Below, in pieces: positions 34,874 to 44,554 of a stretch of DNA of 64,000 nucleotides. The position numbers and the translations under genes are program-made. The stretch lies in contig LR590083.2 in NCBI GenBank assembly GCA_901457705.2, positions 3,100,597 to 3,164,596 on the forward strand. Direction: 5' to 3'. The notes beneath the pieces were generated by a model. It had not been told where the DNA came from, ran no database searches, and saw only the letters and a list, made by a program, of their open reading frames with translations. The DNA is from Beijerinckiaceae bacterium RH AL1. GTDB lineage: Bacteria; Pseudomonadota; Alphaproteobacteria; Rhizobiales; Beijerinckiaceae. How positions within the stretch are numbered: position 1 is the stretch's first letter; each line of letters starts with the position of its first letter.

Positions 34874-36214
34874 TCAGCCCTGCGCGCGCAAGAGCTTGCC
34901 GCCGGGCGTCAGCGCCAGCGTCGGCACGAAGCGCACGATGGCCGGCACCTTGTGGCGCTCGAGCTCGGCGCGGCAGAGCTCGAGGATCTGCTCGCGCATC
35001 GCGCCGAAATCCGCCTCGCCCTCGCGGAGCACGACGTCGGCGGCGACGATCGCACCGGTCAACGGGCTTTTTCGCGCGTGGACGAGCGACATGCGCACGC
35101 CGTCGTGGCTGTTGATCACCGCCTCGACCTCCTCGGGGTTCACCTTGAGGCCGCCGACGTTGATGATGCCGCCGCGCCGCCCGGCGAAGACGTAGCGGTC
35201 GCCGCGACGCGTCACGAGGTCGCCGGTGTCGACGAAGCCGTCGGCATCGCGCAGCACCGGCGCCGCGGCGCCGAGATAGAACGACGCGGCGCGCGCCGAG
35301 CGGATGCGCAGCGTGCCCTCCTCGACCTTCATGGCGACAACACCTTCGCACTCGAGATAGGCGGCAGGGAAACCTTCCTGGCCGTCCGCGACGGTGAAGC
35401 CGACGCCGGCCTCGGTCGAGGCGTAGGCATGCTCGATCACCGCATCGGGGAACGCCGCGCGCAGGCCGTCGAGCACCATCTGGTCGGCGATCTCGCCAGA
35501 GAGCCGCACGTAGCGCGGCGCAAACGAGCCGCGCTCGTTGCTCATCAGCACGCGCCGCCAGTGCGAAGGCGTGCCGGAGATCGCCGTGACGCCGGCGTGA
35601 CCCAGCCGATGCAGAAGGTCGCCGAGCGGCTCGGCCGCGTCGGTCAGCACGAAATCGGTGCGTCCGAGCAGCGCGCGCAGGAACATCTGCAGGCCGCCGT
35701 AACGACGAATGTCGTAGAAGGTCGACCAGACGACCGTGCCCTCGTGCGGCGCTCCACTGATCGCTCCGGTCAGCGCCGCGAGCGTGTGCGCGACCATCTT
35801 CGGCCTCCCGAGCGTGCCCGAGGTGAGCAGCACCCACTGCGTCTCCAGCTCACGGGTCACTGGCGCCGCCGGCGCGATGGCGTCGGCGATGAGCACGATC
35901 GGCAGGTCGAGCGCGGCGAAGCGCTGCGCATCGTCGGTGACGATCGCCTCGATCTCGGCGTCCTCGACGATCGCCGCGAGATGCTCGGGATTGAGGTCGG
36001 GCGGCGCGATCACCATGCGGCGCACGAGCCCGTCGAGCTCGACGAGCGCGGCGCCGCTTTCGCGCTGGGCGCGCGTCGCCACGAGCACCGAGCGGCCGGC
36101 GAGGCCGGGCGCGCCGCCCGCCAGGATGGTGCCGGCCGCCAGCGCCCCAAGGTCGAGGGTGCCGGCCGTCGCGATCAGCCGCGTCGCGGCGCGCTCGGAG
36201 AGACGCGGTGCCAT
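34874..36214 (-). CDS. AMP-forming acyl/aryl ligase (adenylation enzyme)
   Basis: A 446-residue ANL-superfamily protein, shorter than most acyl-CoA synthetases. The phosphate-binding core motif reads LLTSGTLGRPKMVAHT; the hinge region DTGDLVTRRGDRYVFAGRRG and INVGGLKVNPEEVE follow, and the catalytic C-terminal Lys is in LTPGGKLLRAQG. It should activate a carboxylic acid as adenylate and transfer it to the carrier protein encoded immediately upstream. The ATG at 36214 has GAGGA upstream and follows the carrier stop by 7 bases; an in-frame start at 36235 would overlap it. Confidence 0.85.
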   Translation of the reverse strand: MAPRLSERAATRLIATAGTLDLGALAAGTILAGGAPGLAGRSVLVATRAQRESGAALVELDGLVRRMVIAPPDLNPEHLAAIVEDAEIEAIVTDDAQRFAALDLPIVLIADAIAPAAPVTRELETQWVLLTSGTLGRPKMVAHTLAALTGAISGAPHEGTVVWSTFYDIRRYGGLQMFLRALLGRTDFVLTDAAEPLGDLLHRLGHAGVTAISGTPSHWRRVLMSNERGSFAPRYVRLSGEIADQMVLDGLRAAFPDAVIEHAYASTEAGVGFTVADGQEGFPAAYLECEGVVAMKVEEGTLRIRSARAASFYLGAAAPVLRDADGFVDTGDLVTRRGDRYVFAGRRGGIINVGGLKVNPEEVEAVINSHDGVRMSLVHARKSPLTGAIVAADVVLREGEADFGAMREQILELCRAELERHKVPAIVRFVPTLALTPGGKLLRAQG

Positions 36215-36221
36215 GGTGTCC

Positions 36222-36467
36222 TCAGACGAGGGCATGCTCGTAGAATTCGACGAGATCGCCCACGGTGACGGGCAGCGCGACGTCCTCGGCGCTCGAGAAC
36301 GGGTCGATGCCGAGCTCCTCCTCGAGGCGGGCGACGAGGATCGCGAAGCAGAGCGAGTCGAGCCCCGTGCTCAACAGCGGCGTCTCGTCGTCGAGCGGCG
36401 CCAGAGTCTTGTTCTGCTCGCGCGCAACGCGGCGCATCTCGCCGAGAATGGTCTCCCGCACGTCCAT
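36222..36467 (-). CDS. Acyl carrier protein
   Basis: An 81-residue acidic carrier protein. The phosphopantetheine attachment site is Ser38 in STGLDSLCFAILV, with the usual four-helix pattern and ELGIDPF after it. It heads an operon with an AMP-forming ligase and a FabG-like reductase, and is not the housekeeping AcpP of fatty acid synthesis (no fabD/fabF near and an atypical N-terminus). It probably carries a special acyl group for modification of a surface glycan or a small metabolite. It is also the only carrier protein in the window that the aminoacyl ligase at 26.8-27.7 kb could use. Confidence 0.9.
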   Translation of the reverse strand: MDVRETILGEMRRVAREQNKTLAPLDDETPLLSTGLDSLCFAILVARLEEELGIDPFSSAEDVALPVTVGDLVEFYEHALV

Positions 36468-36673
36468 GATGAAATCCCTTTCGAAAGCTGCGTCAGGCTA
36501 TCGCCTGGCCGGGACGCGAGCCATCGACGGGTCCGAATAGGGTGAATCCCGCGTGCGATTCACCACAAACACGCCGCCCTGCGCGCTCGGGGAGACTCGC
36601 GCGAGCCGCTTCAGTAGGTTGCGGCCCGAACTGCCGCGTCCCGACCGCACGAGACAACCACGGTACGACTGAA

Positions 36674-38137
36674 GTGCCCGTTCGCCCGACGCTGATCCGA
36701 CACACGCTCCTCTACATGCCGGCGCAGGTCATCGGGCCGCTGGCGCAGTTCGCGGCGATCCTCGTCTTCACGCACTGGATGGCGCCCGGGCCGTACGGTG
36801 TGCTCACCTACATCATGGCGAGCCAGGACTTCGTCTTCCTGCTCTGCCTGTCGTGGTTCTCGCAATACACGATCCGCTACTTCACGAGCCACGAGGCCGC
36901 GTCCGGCGACAGCTACGGCGACAGCGAGTTTCCGATCCTCGCCGGCACCATCCTGCCGCAGATCGTCGCCTCGATCGCGGCGCTGGTGTTCATCTCGGTC
37001 GAGTGGACCGCCGCGCTCATCGGCGCGACGGTGCTCTACACGGTGACGCGCTGCCTCGCCCTGCACCTCGGCGAGCGCGCCCGCGCCCAGCGCCGCATCC
37101 TCGATTACACGATCGCCGCGTCGGTCGGGCCGGTCGTGGGGTTCGCCGTTGCCTTCGCCGCGGTGGCGGTCATCGCGCCGACGCCAGAGGTTGCCTTGAC
37201 GGGCTACGGGATCGTCCAGGCCCTTGTGCTCGTCTGGCTCGTCGCGCGCCAGCGCATGCGCTTCGTCCTTCGCATGCCGGACCGTGCGCTTCTGCGCCAG
37301 GCGCTGGGGTTCGGCCTGCCGCTGATCGTCGCCGGCGTCGCGGCCTGGTTCGGCACCAACGCGATCCGCATCCTCGTCGATCATCAGCTCGGCTCGGCGG
37401 CGATGGGCCTCATCGCTGTCGGCTGGGCGCTCGGCCAGCGCATCACCGCGACGACCGCGATGTTCGTGACCGTCGCGGCCTTCCCGATCGCCGTCGAGCA
37501 TTTCCGACTCGGCTCGCGCGCCGAGGCCTATCGCCAGATCACCGTCAACGGCCTCCTGATGTTCGGCATCTCGCTGCCGGCAGCAGTCGGGCTGTACCTC
37601 CTGCAGGATTCGCTGGTGCCGCTCTTCGTCGCGGCGCCGTTTCGCGCGATGACGATCGCCGTGCTGCCGGCGGGGCTCATCGCGGGCCTCTGCCGCAACA
37701 TCCGCACGCATGTCGCCGACCAGGTCTTCGTGCTCATCGAGCGCACGCCGATCGTCTCCTACATGACGATCGGCGAAGCGCTAGCGGTCGTCGCCGGATG
37801 CTGGATCGGCCTCATGACGGCGGGTCCGGTCGGCGCGGCCTACGGCTCGGCCGCCGGCTACACCCTGACGATGGTCGTGAGCTTCGCCATCGCGCGACTC
37901 AGCGCCGGCCTGCGGCTGCCGCTGCAGGACGCGGGGCTCGTCGCCGTCGCGGCCGTAGTAATGGCGGTCGCCGTCAAGTGGCTGCCGCAGGGCAACGGGT
38001 CGATGCACGGCGCCGTCGCGCAGATCGCGCTCGTCACCGCCGTTGGCGCCGCCGTCTATGCCGTCGCGATCCTCGCGTTCTTTCCGGTGGTCACGCGCAG
38101 CGCCTGGACGCGCTGGCGGCGGCTCGCGACACGCTGA
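36674..38137 (+). CDS. Polysaccharide/oligosaccharide flippase-like membrane protein
   Basis: About 487 residues with some 12 or more hydrophobic helices, of the MATE/Wzx-like polysaccharide exporter clan. Blocks such as YMPAQVIGPLAQFAAILVFT at the N-terminus, LGFGLPLIVAGVAAWFGTNA and ILVDHQLGSAAMGLIAVGWA are typical of O-antigen/exopolysaccharide flippases. The start is uncertain: the GTG at 36674 directly precedes the first helix, while an in-frame start at 36542 would add 44 Arg-rich residues. It is divergent from the acyl carrier protein operon (206-base gap with no recognised site), which suggests a shared role in glycan synthesis. Confidence 0.78.
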   Translation: MPVRPTLIRHTLLYMPAQVIGPLAQFAAILVFTHWMAPGPYGVLTYIMASQDFVFLLCLSWFSQYTIRYFTSHEAASGDSYGDSEFPILAGTILPQIVASIAALVFISVEWTAALIGATVLYTVTRCLALHLGERARAQRRILDYTIAASVGPVVGFAVAFAAVAVIAPTPEVALTGYGIVQALVLVWLVARQRMRFVLRMPDRALLRQALGFGLPLIVAGVAAWFGTNAIRILVDHQLGSAAMGLIAVGWALGQRITATTAMFVTVAAFPIAVEHFRLGSRAEAYRQITVNGLLMFGISLPAAVGLYLLQDSLVPLFVAAPFRAMTIAVLPAGLIAGLCRNIRTHVADQVFVLIERTPIVSYMTIGEALAVVAGCWIGLMTAGPVGAAYGSAAGYTLTMVVSFAIARLSAGLRLPLQDAGLVAVAAVVMAVAVKWLPQGNGSMHGAVAQIALVTAVGAAVYAVAILAFFPVVTRSAWTRWRRLATR

Positions 38138-38780
38138 TGAGCCCGTCGCGGTCGACCACCGCCTCGACGCCCTCGTAGCTCGGAAGCCCGGGATGGCGCG
38201 CGGCCGGCGGCCCGCCGTGGCCGCCGATGACGATCGCCTCGGCACCGGCCGCCTCCGCGGCCAGAATGCCAGCGGGAGCATCCTCGAAGACGAGGCATGC
38301 CGCCGGATCCTGGCCCAGTCGCTTCGCGCCGAGCTGGAAGCACGCCGGGTTCGGCTTGCCTTCGGCGACATCCTCGGCCGTCACGATGACCGCGGGCAGC
38401 GGCATGCCGGCGGCGGCGAGCCGGATGAGGGCGAGCTCGCGCGGCGCCGACGTGACGATCGCCCAGCGATCGGGCGGCAGCGAGGTCACGAACCGCACGG
38501 CACCGGGGATCGGGACGATGCCTTCGACGTCGACCATCTCCTGCTCGGTGATCTTGGCCGCTTCCGCCTCGGGGTCGATGCCCGGGATATTCTGGCGGCG
38601 GATCGTCTCGACCGAGCGCACGCCGTGGATCGTCGGCAGGAAGGTCGCGACGTCGATGCCGTGCCGCCGCGCCCAAGCCGACCACACGCGCTCCGCGGAC
38701 GCGGTCGACGAGATCAGCGTGCCGTCCATGTCGAACAGGAACGCCGCGAAGCCGCGTCCGTCGAAGAGCAATTGCGTCAT
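38091..38780 (-). CDS. HAD-superfamily phosphatase, sugar-phosphatase type
   Basis: A 229-residue haloacid dehalogenase-like hydrolase with a C1 cap. Motif I DMDGTL (Asp nucleophile in FLFDMDGTLI), motif II TSAPR and motifs III/IV (GKPNP, FEDAPAGI) are all present. The family includes hexitol- and sugar-phosphatases such as HxpA/YfbT. Its final 47 bases overlap the convergent flippase gene, and its start lies one base before the uvrC stop. A sugar-phosphate substrate is likely but not proven. Confidence 0.87.
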   Translation of the reverse strand: MTQLLFDGRGFAAFLFDMDGTLISSTASAERVWSAWARRHGIDVATFLPTIHGVRSVETIRRQNIPGIDPEAEAAKITEQEMVDVEGIVPIPGAVRFVTSLPPDRWAIVTSAPRELALIRLAAAGMPLPAVIVTAEDVAEGKPNPACFQLGAKRLGQDPAACLVFEDAPAGILAAEAAGAEAIVIGGHGGPPAARHPGLPSYEGVEAVVDRDGLISVSRAAASASRRCA

Positions 38781-41026
38781 TCACCCGTTCCGTTCGTGAA
38801 AGAAGTCGTAGACGAGCTTGGCGGTGCCCGCGTTGATGCCCGGCACCTTCTCCAAGTCCGCAAGCGCCGCCCGCGACAGCGCCTTGGCGGTGCCGAAGGC
38901 GCTCAGCAGCGCCCGCTTGCGCGCCGGGCCGATGCCGGCGATCTCGTCGAGCGGGCTCTTCGTAAAATCCTTTTTGCGGCGCGCCCGATGCGTGCCGATC
39001 GCGAAGCGATGCGCCTCGTCGCGCAGCCTTTGCACGAAGTAGAGCGCGGGGTCACGCGGCGGCAGGCGGAACGGCTCGCGTCCTTCGACGAAGAACATCT
39101 CGCGGCCCGCGTCGCGATCGCGTCCCTTGGCGATCGCCGCCACGGCGACGTCGGTGACGCCGAGCTCGGCGAGGATCTCGCGCGTCGCGTTGAACTGGCC
39201 AAGACCGCCGTCGATGAGGATCAGGTCCGGGCGCTGCGGGAAGGCTTCCGAGTCCTCGCTCGGCGCCGCGGGCGCCGCGACGGGCGGCGGCGGGCCCTCG
39301 GCGATGCGCCGCTCCTTCATCGAGGTCACCGGGCCGGTGATGCCGGCATACGTGCCGGACGCCGGGGTGATGCCATCCGCGCTGTCGGGAGCCAGATCCT
39401 CGACGTCGAGCACGTCCTGGTCGTCGGACGCGACAGCGTCGCCCTGCGCCATGCTCCGCGCCGCCGCCCGTCCCTGCGGCGCGGCGGCAGACGCCGGCGC
39501 CTCTTTGGCGAGCCGCGAGAAGCGGCGACGCAGCACCTCGCGCATCATCCCGAAGTCGTCGCCCGGCGTGAGGTCCTCGCCGCGGATGTTGAAGGTGCGG
39601 TAGTGCATCTTCATGAAGCCGCCCGCGCCCGCGACGACCATGGCGCCGACGGCGTTCTGCCCCATGATGTGCGAGTTGTCGTAGACCTCGACGCGACGCA
39701 GCTTGCAATCGAGCCCAAAGGCCTCGGCCACTGCCGCGAGCAGCTTCTCTTGCGAGGCCGTCTCGGCCAGCTTCTGGCCGAGCGTCTGCTTGGCATTGTG
39801 CAGCGCCGCCTCGACGAGGTCGCGCTTCTCGCCCCGCTGCGGCGCCGCGATCTCGACGCGGCTGCCGAACGTCTGCTGGAACGCCTCCTCCAGAAGCGCG
39901 CGGTTCTCGATCGGCTCCGAGAGCAGGACCAGCCGCGCGGGCGGCCGCCCGTCGTAGAACTGGGCGAGGAAAGCCTCGAGCACCTCGGAATTGCTCAGCG
40001 AGCGATCGGCCTTCGGGTAGTACGCACGGTTGCCCCAGTTCTGGTAGGTGCGGAAGAAGAAGACCTCGATGCAGAACTGGCCGCCCTGCTCGATGATCGC
40101 GAAGACGTCCGCCTCCTCGGTGTTCCGCGGGTTGATGCCCTGCTGGCCCTGGATCGCGGAGAGCGCGGCGACGCGATCGCGCAACCTGGCGGCGCGCTCG
40201 AACTCGAGCGCCTCAGACGCCTTCGCCATCTCGGCCGCCATCATGTCGCGCACCGCGCGGCTCTTGCCGGAGAGAAAGCCGCGCGCCTCCTTCACCAGCT
40301 CGGCGTAGTCCTCGTGGCTGATCTCGCCGGTGCACGGGCCAGAGCAGCGCTTGATCTGGTAGAGCAGGCACGGCCGCGTGCGGTTCTCGTAGAAGGAGTC
40401 CGTGCACGAGCGCAGCAGGAAGGCGCGCTCGAGCGCGTTCAACGTGCGGTTGACGGCCCAGACCGAGGCGAACGGCCCGTAGTAGTCGCCTTTTCGCGTG
40501 CGCGCGCCGCGATGCTTGGTGATCTGCGGCGCCGGATGGTCGCCGGTCACGAGAATGTAGGGAAACGACTTGTCGTCGCGCATCACCACGTTGAAGCGCG
40601 GCTTCAGCTGCTTGATGAGGTTCGTCTCGAGCAGCAGCGCCTCGGTTTCCGTCTCGGTCGAGAGGAAGACCATCGAGGCGGTGAGCGCGATCATGCGGGC
40701 GATGCGGTTGGTATGCCCGGAGAGAGGCGCATGTAGCTCGCGATGCGCCGGCGCACGCTCTTCGCCTTGCCGACGTAGAGCACCTCATGGTCGGCGCCGA
40801 TCATGCGGTATACGCCCGGGCCCTTGGGCGCGTGCTTCCAGTGCGCGCGAATGACCGCCGCGCCCGCCTTCACGGACGCCGGCGCCGCCTCGTCCTCGTC
40901 CGTCGCCTCGAGCGACGGCACCTCCGCCTCCAGATCGAGCTCTTGGATCTCGACCTCGGGCAGCGCCTCGTCGCCCGACCACCCGTCCTCCGGGCTCGGG
41001 GTATCCTTGGACCCGCTCGCTTGCAT
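38781..41026 (-). pseudogene. uvrC: Excinuclease ABC subunit C, one-base frameshift
   Basis: UvrC makes both incisions in nucleotide excision repair. The first part (41026 to about 40716) has an acidic 60-residue extension and the GIY-YIG nuclease start ([20 protein letters not shown]). It then stops early at 40691. The remaining 637 codons to 38781 continue in another frame, with the UVR motif, the EndoV-like domain ([20 protein letters not shown]) and the C-terminal HhH pair ([17 protein letters not shown]). One missing base at ATGCCC (40713-40718) turns [11 protein letters not shown] into a stop; restoring it gives a full UvrC. A roughly 90-residue Ala/Pro-rich insert lies in the middle. 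Loss of uvrC would be unusual, so an assembly error is likely. Confidence 0.88.
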
Positions 41027-41312
41027 GACTCGAGACTTATGCGGTGAGGCTGCGGCTGAAAAGACACAAAGCCGCCCGATCTGGGTGGCAGTTCCCGCAT
41101 CGTGATTGCTGCGGCGAACCGATTCAGGGCCCCTACGCATTGACGTGGCACCAGTCCGTCCGCAAAACGGCCGGATCGAACGACCCCCTTCCAGCGGGGC
41201 TGGTCCGCGTCGATCGCCTCACCGGAACGATCGAGCAAGGCTCGACTGCGGTCTCGTTCCGCGGTCCCACCATCCAAAGCGTGCGATGCGGCGCGCCAGA
41301 ATAGGACGCAAG

Positions 41313-41729
41313 ATGAGGATTTCTTCGATCGTTGGCGCCGCGGGCTTGCTGCTCCTGGTCGCTGGACCGGGTGTCGCTGCCGCGGGCACCGGCCCCTCCG
41401 GCGAGTGGCTCGTCGAGGATCACTCAGCAGTCGTCCGCATCTCGAAGTGCGGCGGCGGCTATTGCGGCTTCGTCGCCAAGGGCCAGCCCGGCAAGGACTA
41501 CCGCAACCCCGATCCCTCGAAGCGCAACCGCTCGGTGATCGGCATCGAGGTGTTCTTCGGCATGCGCCCGGCGGGCCCGAATTCCTGGGCCGGCCAGACC
41601 TACAATTCCGAAGACGGCCAGATGTACAACGGCAAGATCACGCTGACCTCGGAAAACACGCTGCAGGTCGAAGGCTGCGTGCCCGGCGGCGGCCCTTGCG
41701 GCTCGCAGAGCTGGACGCGCGCACGCTGA
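41313..41729 (+). CDS. DUF2147-domain secreted protein
   Basis: A 138-residue protein with a signal peptide (ISSIVGAAGLLLLVAGPGVA). The mature part starts SGEWLVEDHSAVVRISKCGG and contains GIEVFFGMRP, the DUF2147 pattern of small secreted beta-rich proteins. Five Cys residues are present (KCGGGYCG, EGCVPGGGPCG), suggesting two disulfides in the periplasm. Function unknown. The ATG at 41313 with AGGA upstream is chosen over longer frames through the 286-base gap to uvrC, in which I see nothing else. Confidence 0.85.
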   Translation: MRISSIVGAAGLLLLVAGPGVAAAGTGPSGEWLVEDHSAVVRISKCGGGYCGFVAKGQPGKDYRNPDPSKRNRSVIGIEVFFGMRPAGPNSWAGQTYNSEDGQMYNGKITLTSENTLQVEGCVPGGGPCGSQSWTRAR

Positions 41730-41736
41730 CATTCCC

Positions 41737-41762
41737 GAGGCCCGCAGCCTGCTGCGGGCCTC
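41737..41762 (+). terminator. Rho-independent-type hairpin after the DUF2147 gene
   Basis: GAGGCCCGCAG at 41737-41747 pairs perfectly over 11 bp with CTGCGGGCCTC at 41752-41762 around the loop CCTG. It starts 7 bases after the DUF2147 stop and precedes prs. Only a short pyrimidine-rich stretch (TCCTGTTG) follows, so termination strength is uncertain. Confidence 0.7.
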
Positions 41763-41872
41763 TCCTGTTGCGGAAGTGGTCTCTCCGGCGTTGTTTCCCC
41801 GTTGTGCGGCTGCTAAGAGCGGCGGCGAACGACCCTCGCGTGTCAGTGGCATGACGGTATGAAGAGCCCGGT

Positions 41873-42805
<933 letters not shown>

Positions 42806-42817
42806 AGATCACTCGCC

Positions 42818-43612
42818 CTAGCCTTCGGGCACGGTCTCCCAGCCCTTGCCGGTCCAGACTCGCACCGCCACCGACGCGTGCCCCTCCCGTACGGTAATCA
42901 GGTTGTAGGCATTGGGCTCGTCGCCGCGCAGCCGCGTCGAGGTCGCCGAGCCGGCCTGGACGGCGAGCAGGCCATCGGCGCTGGCGCGCTCCCTGCCCTC
43001 GTCGTCGGCCTCGGTGAACCGCGCATAGTGGCGATGCAGGTGGCCGCCGAGGACCAGCTTGACGCCGCACTTGCGGAAGGTCGCCAGCGCCTCGTCGCCG
43101 CGGCCGACGAGCCGCGCCGCCTCGTCCCAAGGCGGCGGCATGAACGGATGGTGCGCCACGACGATCTTGAAGAGCGACGCCGGCATCGCGGAGAGGCGCG
43201 CGGCGGCGCGGGCGATCTGCCTTCGTCGGATGCGTCCCTGCGACCAGTCGCGCTCGGGCGCCCAGGTGCGCACCGTGTTGAGGCAAACGACACCGATCTC
43301 GGAGTCCTGATAGCTCGGCTCGGTCTCGTCGGCGATGAAGCGACGGTAGCGCGCGAAGGGGCGCACGAATCGCTGCATCAGGTGGTAGGGCGAGATGTCG
43401 TGGTTGCCGGGCACGCCGATCCACGGCCCCGGCAGCCGCGCCATGAAGGCCTGCGCCGCAAGGTACTCCGAGCGACGCGCGGCCATCGTGAAGTCGCCGG
43501 ACGCGACGATGAGATCGGGCTTCTCGCGTTCCAGCTCTTCGACGATCCCGTTGACGACGGCGGGATCAGTGCGGCCGAAGTGCAGGTCGGAGATCTGAGC
43601 GATCCGTCTCAT
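42818..43612 (-). CDS. Metallophosphoesterase
   Basis: A 264-residue calcineurin-like phosphoesterase. The dimetal-site motifs are in order: ISDLHFG (Asp, His), SGDFT, GVPGNHD, VAHHPF and GGHLHRH. The class includes cyclic-nucleotide and lipid phosphatases such as CpdA-like and UDP-diacylglucosamine hydrolases; the substrate is unknown. The ATG at 43612 overlaps the lipid kinase stop by four bases, so the two are co-translated. This suggests linked roles in lipid or signalling phosphate chemistry. Confidence 0.88.
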   Translation of the reverse strand: MRRIAQISDLHFGRTDPAVVNGIVEELEREKPDLIVASGDFTMAARRSEYLAAQAFMARLPGPWIGVPGNHDISPYHLMQRFVRPFARYRRFIADETEPSYQDSEIGVVCLNTVRTWAPERDWSQGRIRRRQIARAAARLSAMPASLFKIVVAHHPFMPPPWDEAARLVGRGDEALATFRKCGVKLVLGGHLHRHYARFTEADDEGRERASADGLLAVQAGSATSTRLRGDEPNAYNLITVREGHASVAVRVWTGKGWETVPEG

Positions 43613-44511
43613 CTGCGCTCCTCGTCGGGCTTCGGTACGATCACGGCGAGCGCGCGCGGACGGATCGCGTAGCGAAGCGGCGTCTCGATCAGCCGGATCT
43701 CGCCGTCGTTCATCACCCGCAGCGCCTGCTTGTCGCTCTCGATCGTCAGCTCGCCGACGACACGGCGCTCGAGGCCGGGGAGCCGATGCCACCAGCCGGC
43801 GGCCATGCCGGCGGCGAGCCGCGCCATGCGCCACGAGGTCAGGCGCGGCGCGACGTAGAGCGTCAGCTCGCCGGCATCGACGGAGCCGCGCTCGATGATC
43901 TTGCCGGGCTTCTCGACGAAGTCGTTGTTGACGACGACGAGCATGTGCACGCGGCGGCGTGAAGCCTCGCCGTCGACGATCGTCGTGAGGGCGAGCCGCG
44001 GGTAGCGCCAGAGATGCCGGCCAAGCCCGACGACGAAGCGCGCGGCGCCGCGAACGCTACCCTTGCCGCGTTGCGCCTCGCGATGCTCCCCCATCGTCGC
44101 CGGCAGACCGAGCATCGAGCTGATCAGAAAGACGTGCCCGTTGACCTCGGCGACATCGATTCGCCTGGCGACCCCGTTCTTCAAGGCGGCGATCGCTTCG
44201 TCGAGGTCGATCGGCAGCCCCAGATCCTTGGCCAGGAGGTTCATGGTGCCGAGCGGCAGCAGACCGAGCGGCGTGTCGCGCCCGGCCATCACCGCAGCCG
44301 CGCAGGCCATGGAGCCGTCGCCGCCGGCGACGACCACGGCCTCGATGCCGGGATGCGCCGCGGCAGTCTCCAATCGCTGCGGGAGCGACGCTTGCCCGTC
44401 AGGCTCGGGCACCGCCTCGAAGCCGGCAGCCTGGAGCTTCTCGCGAATCGTCTCGGCGTCGAGGTCCGCCATCGACCCGGACGTTGCATTGATGACGAGA
44501 GCGATTCGCAT
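43609..44511 (-). CDS. Diacylglycerol/lipid kinase family protein
   Basis: A 300-residue DAGK-catalytic-domain protein. The nucleotide loop is VVVAGGDGSMACAAAVM, and the substrate-side motif PLGTMNLLAKDLGLP follows. The C-terminal beta-sandwich includes GSVDAGELTLYV. Homologues phosphorylate diacylglycerol, sphingoid bases or related lipids at the inner membrane. Start choices at 44511 and 44517 are both possible; I use the one giving MRIALVINATSGS. It lies 43 bases after the GH63-like glucosidase and overlaps the phosphoesterase downstream. Confidence 0.87.
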   Translation of the reverse strand: MRIALVINATSGSMADLDAETIREKLQAAGFEAVPEPDGQASLPQRLETAAAHPGIEAVVVAGGDGSMACAAAVMAGRDTPLGLLPLGTMNLLAKDLGLPIDLDEAIAALKNGVARRIDVAEVNGHVFLISSMLGLPATMGEHREAQRGKGSVRGAARFVVGLGRHLWRYPRLALTTIVDGEASRRRVHMLVVVNNDFVEKPGKIIERGSVDAGELTLYVAPRLTSWRMARLAAGMAAGWWHRLPGLERRVVGELTIESDKQALRVMNDGEIRLIETPLRYAIRPRALAVIVPKPDEERR

Positions 44512-44554
44512 GAGCATCCAACGCCGCAAGCCTGCTTGTAGGCATGCTCAGACG

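Noticed and set aside
41044..41304. Small plus-strand frame in the uvrC-DUF2147 gap
   Set aside because: No ribosome-binding site or recognisable protein pattern; probably chance.
42806..42835. Terminator between prs and the convergent phosphoesterase
   Set aside because: Only a short imperfect stem (GCCC/GGGC) is possible in the 12-base gap, which runs into coding sequence.
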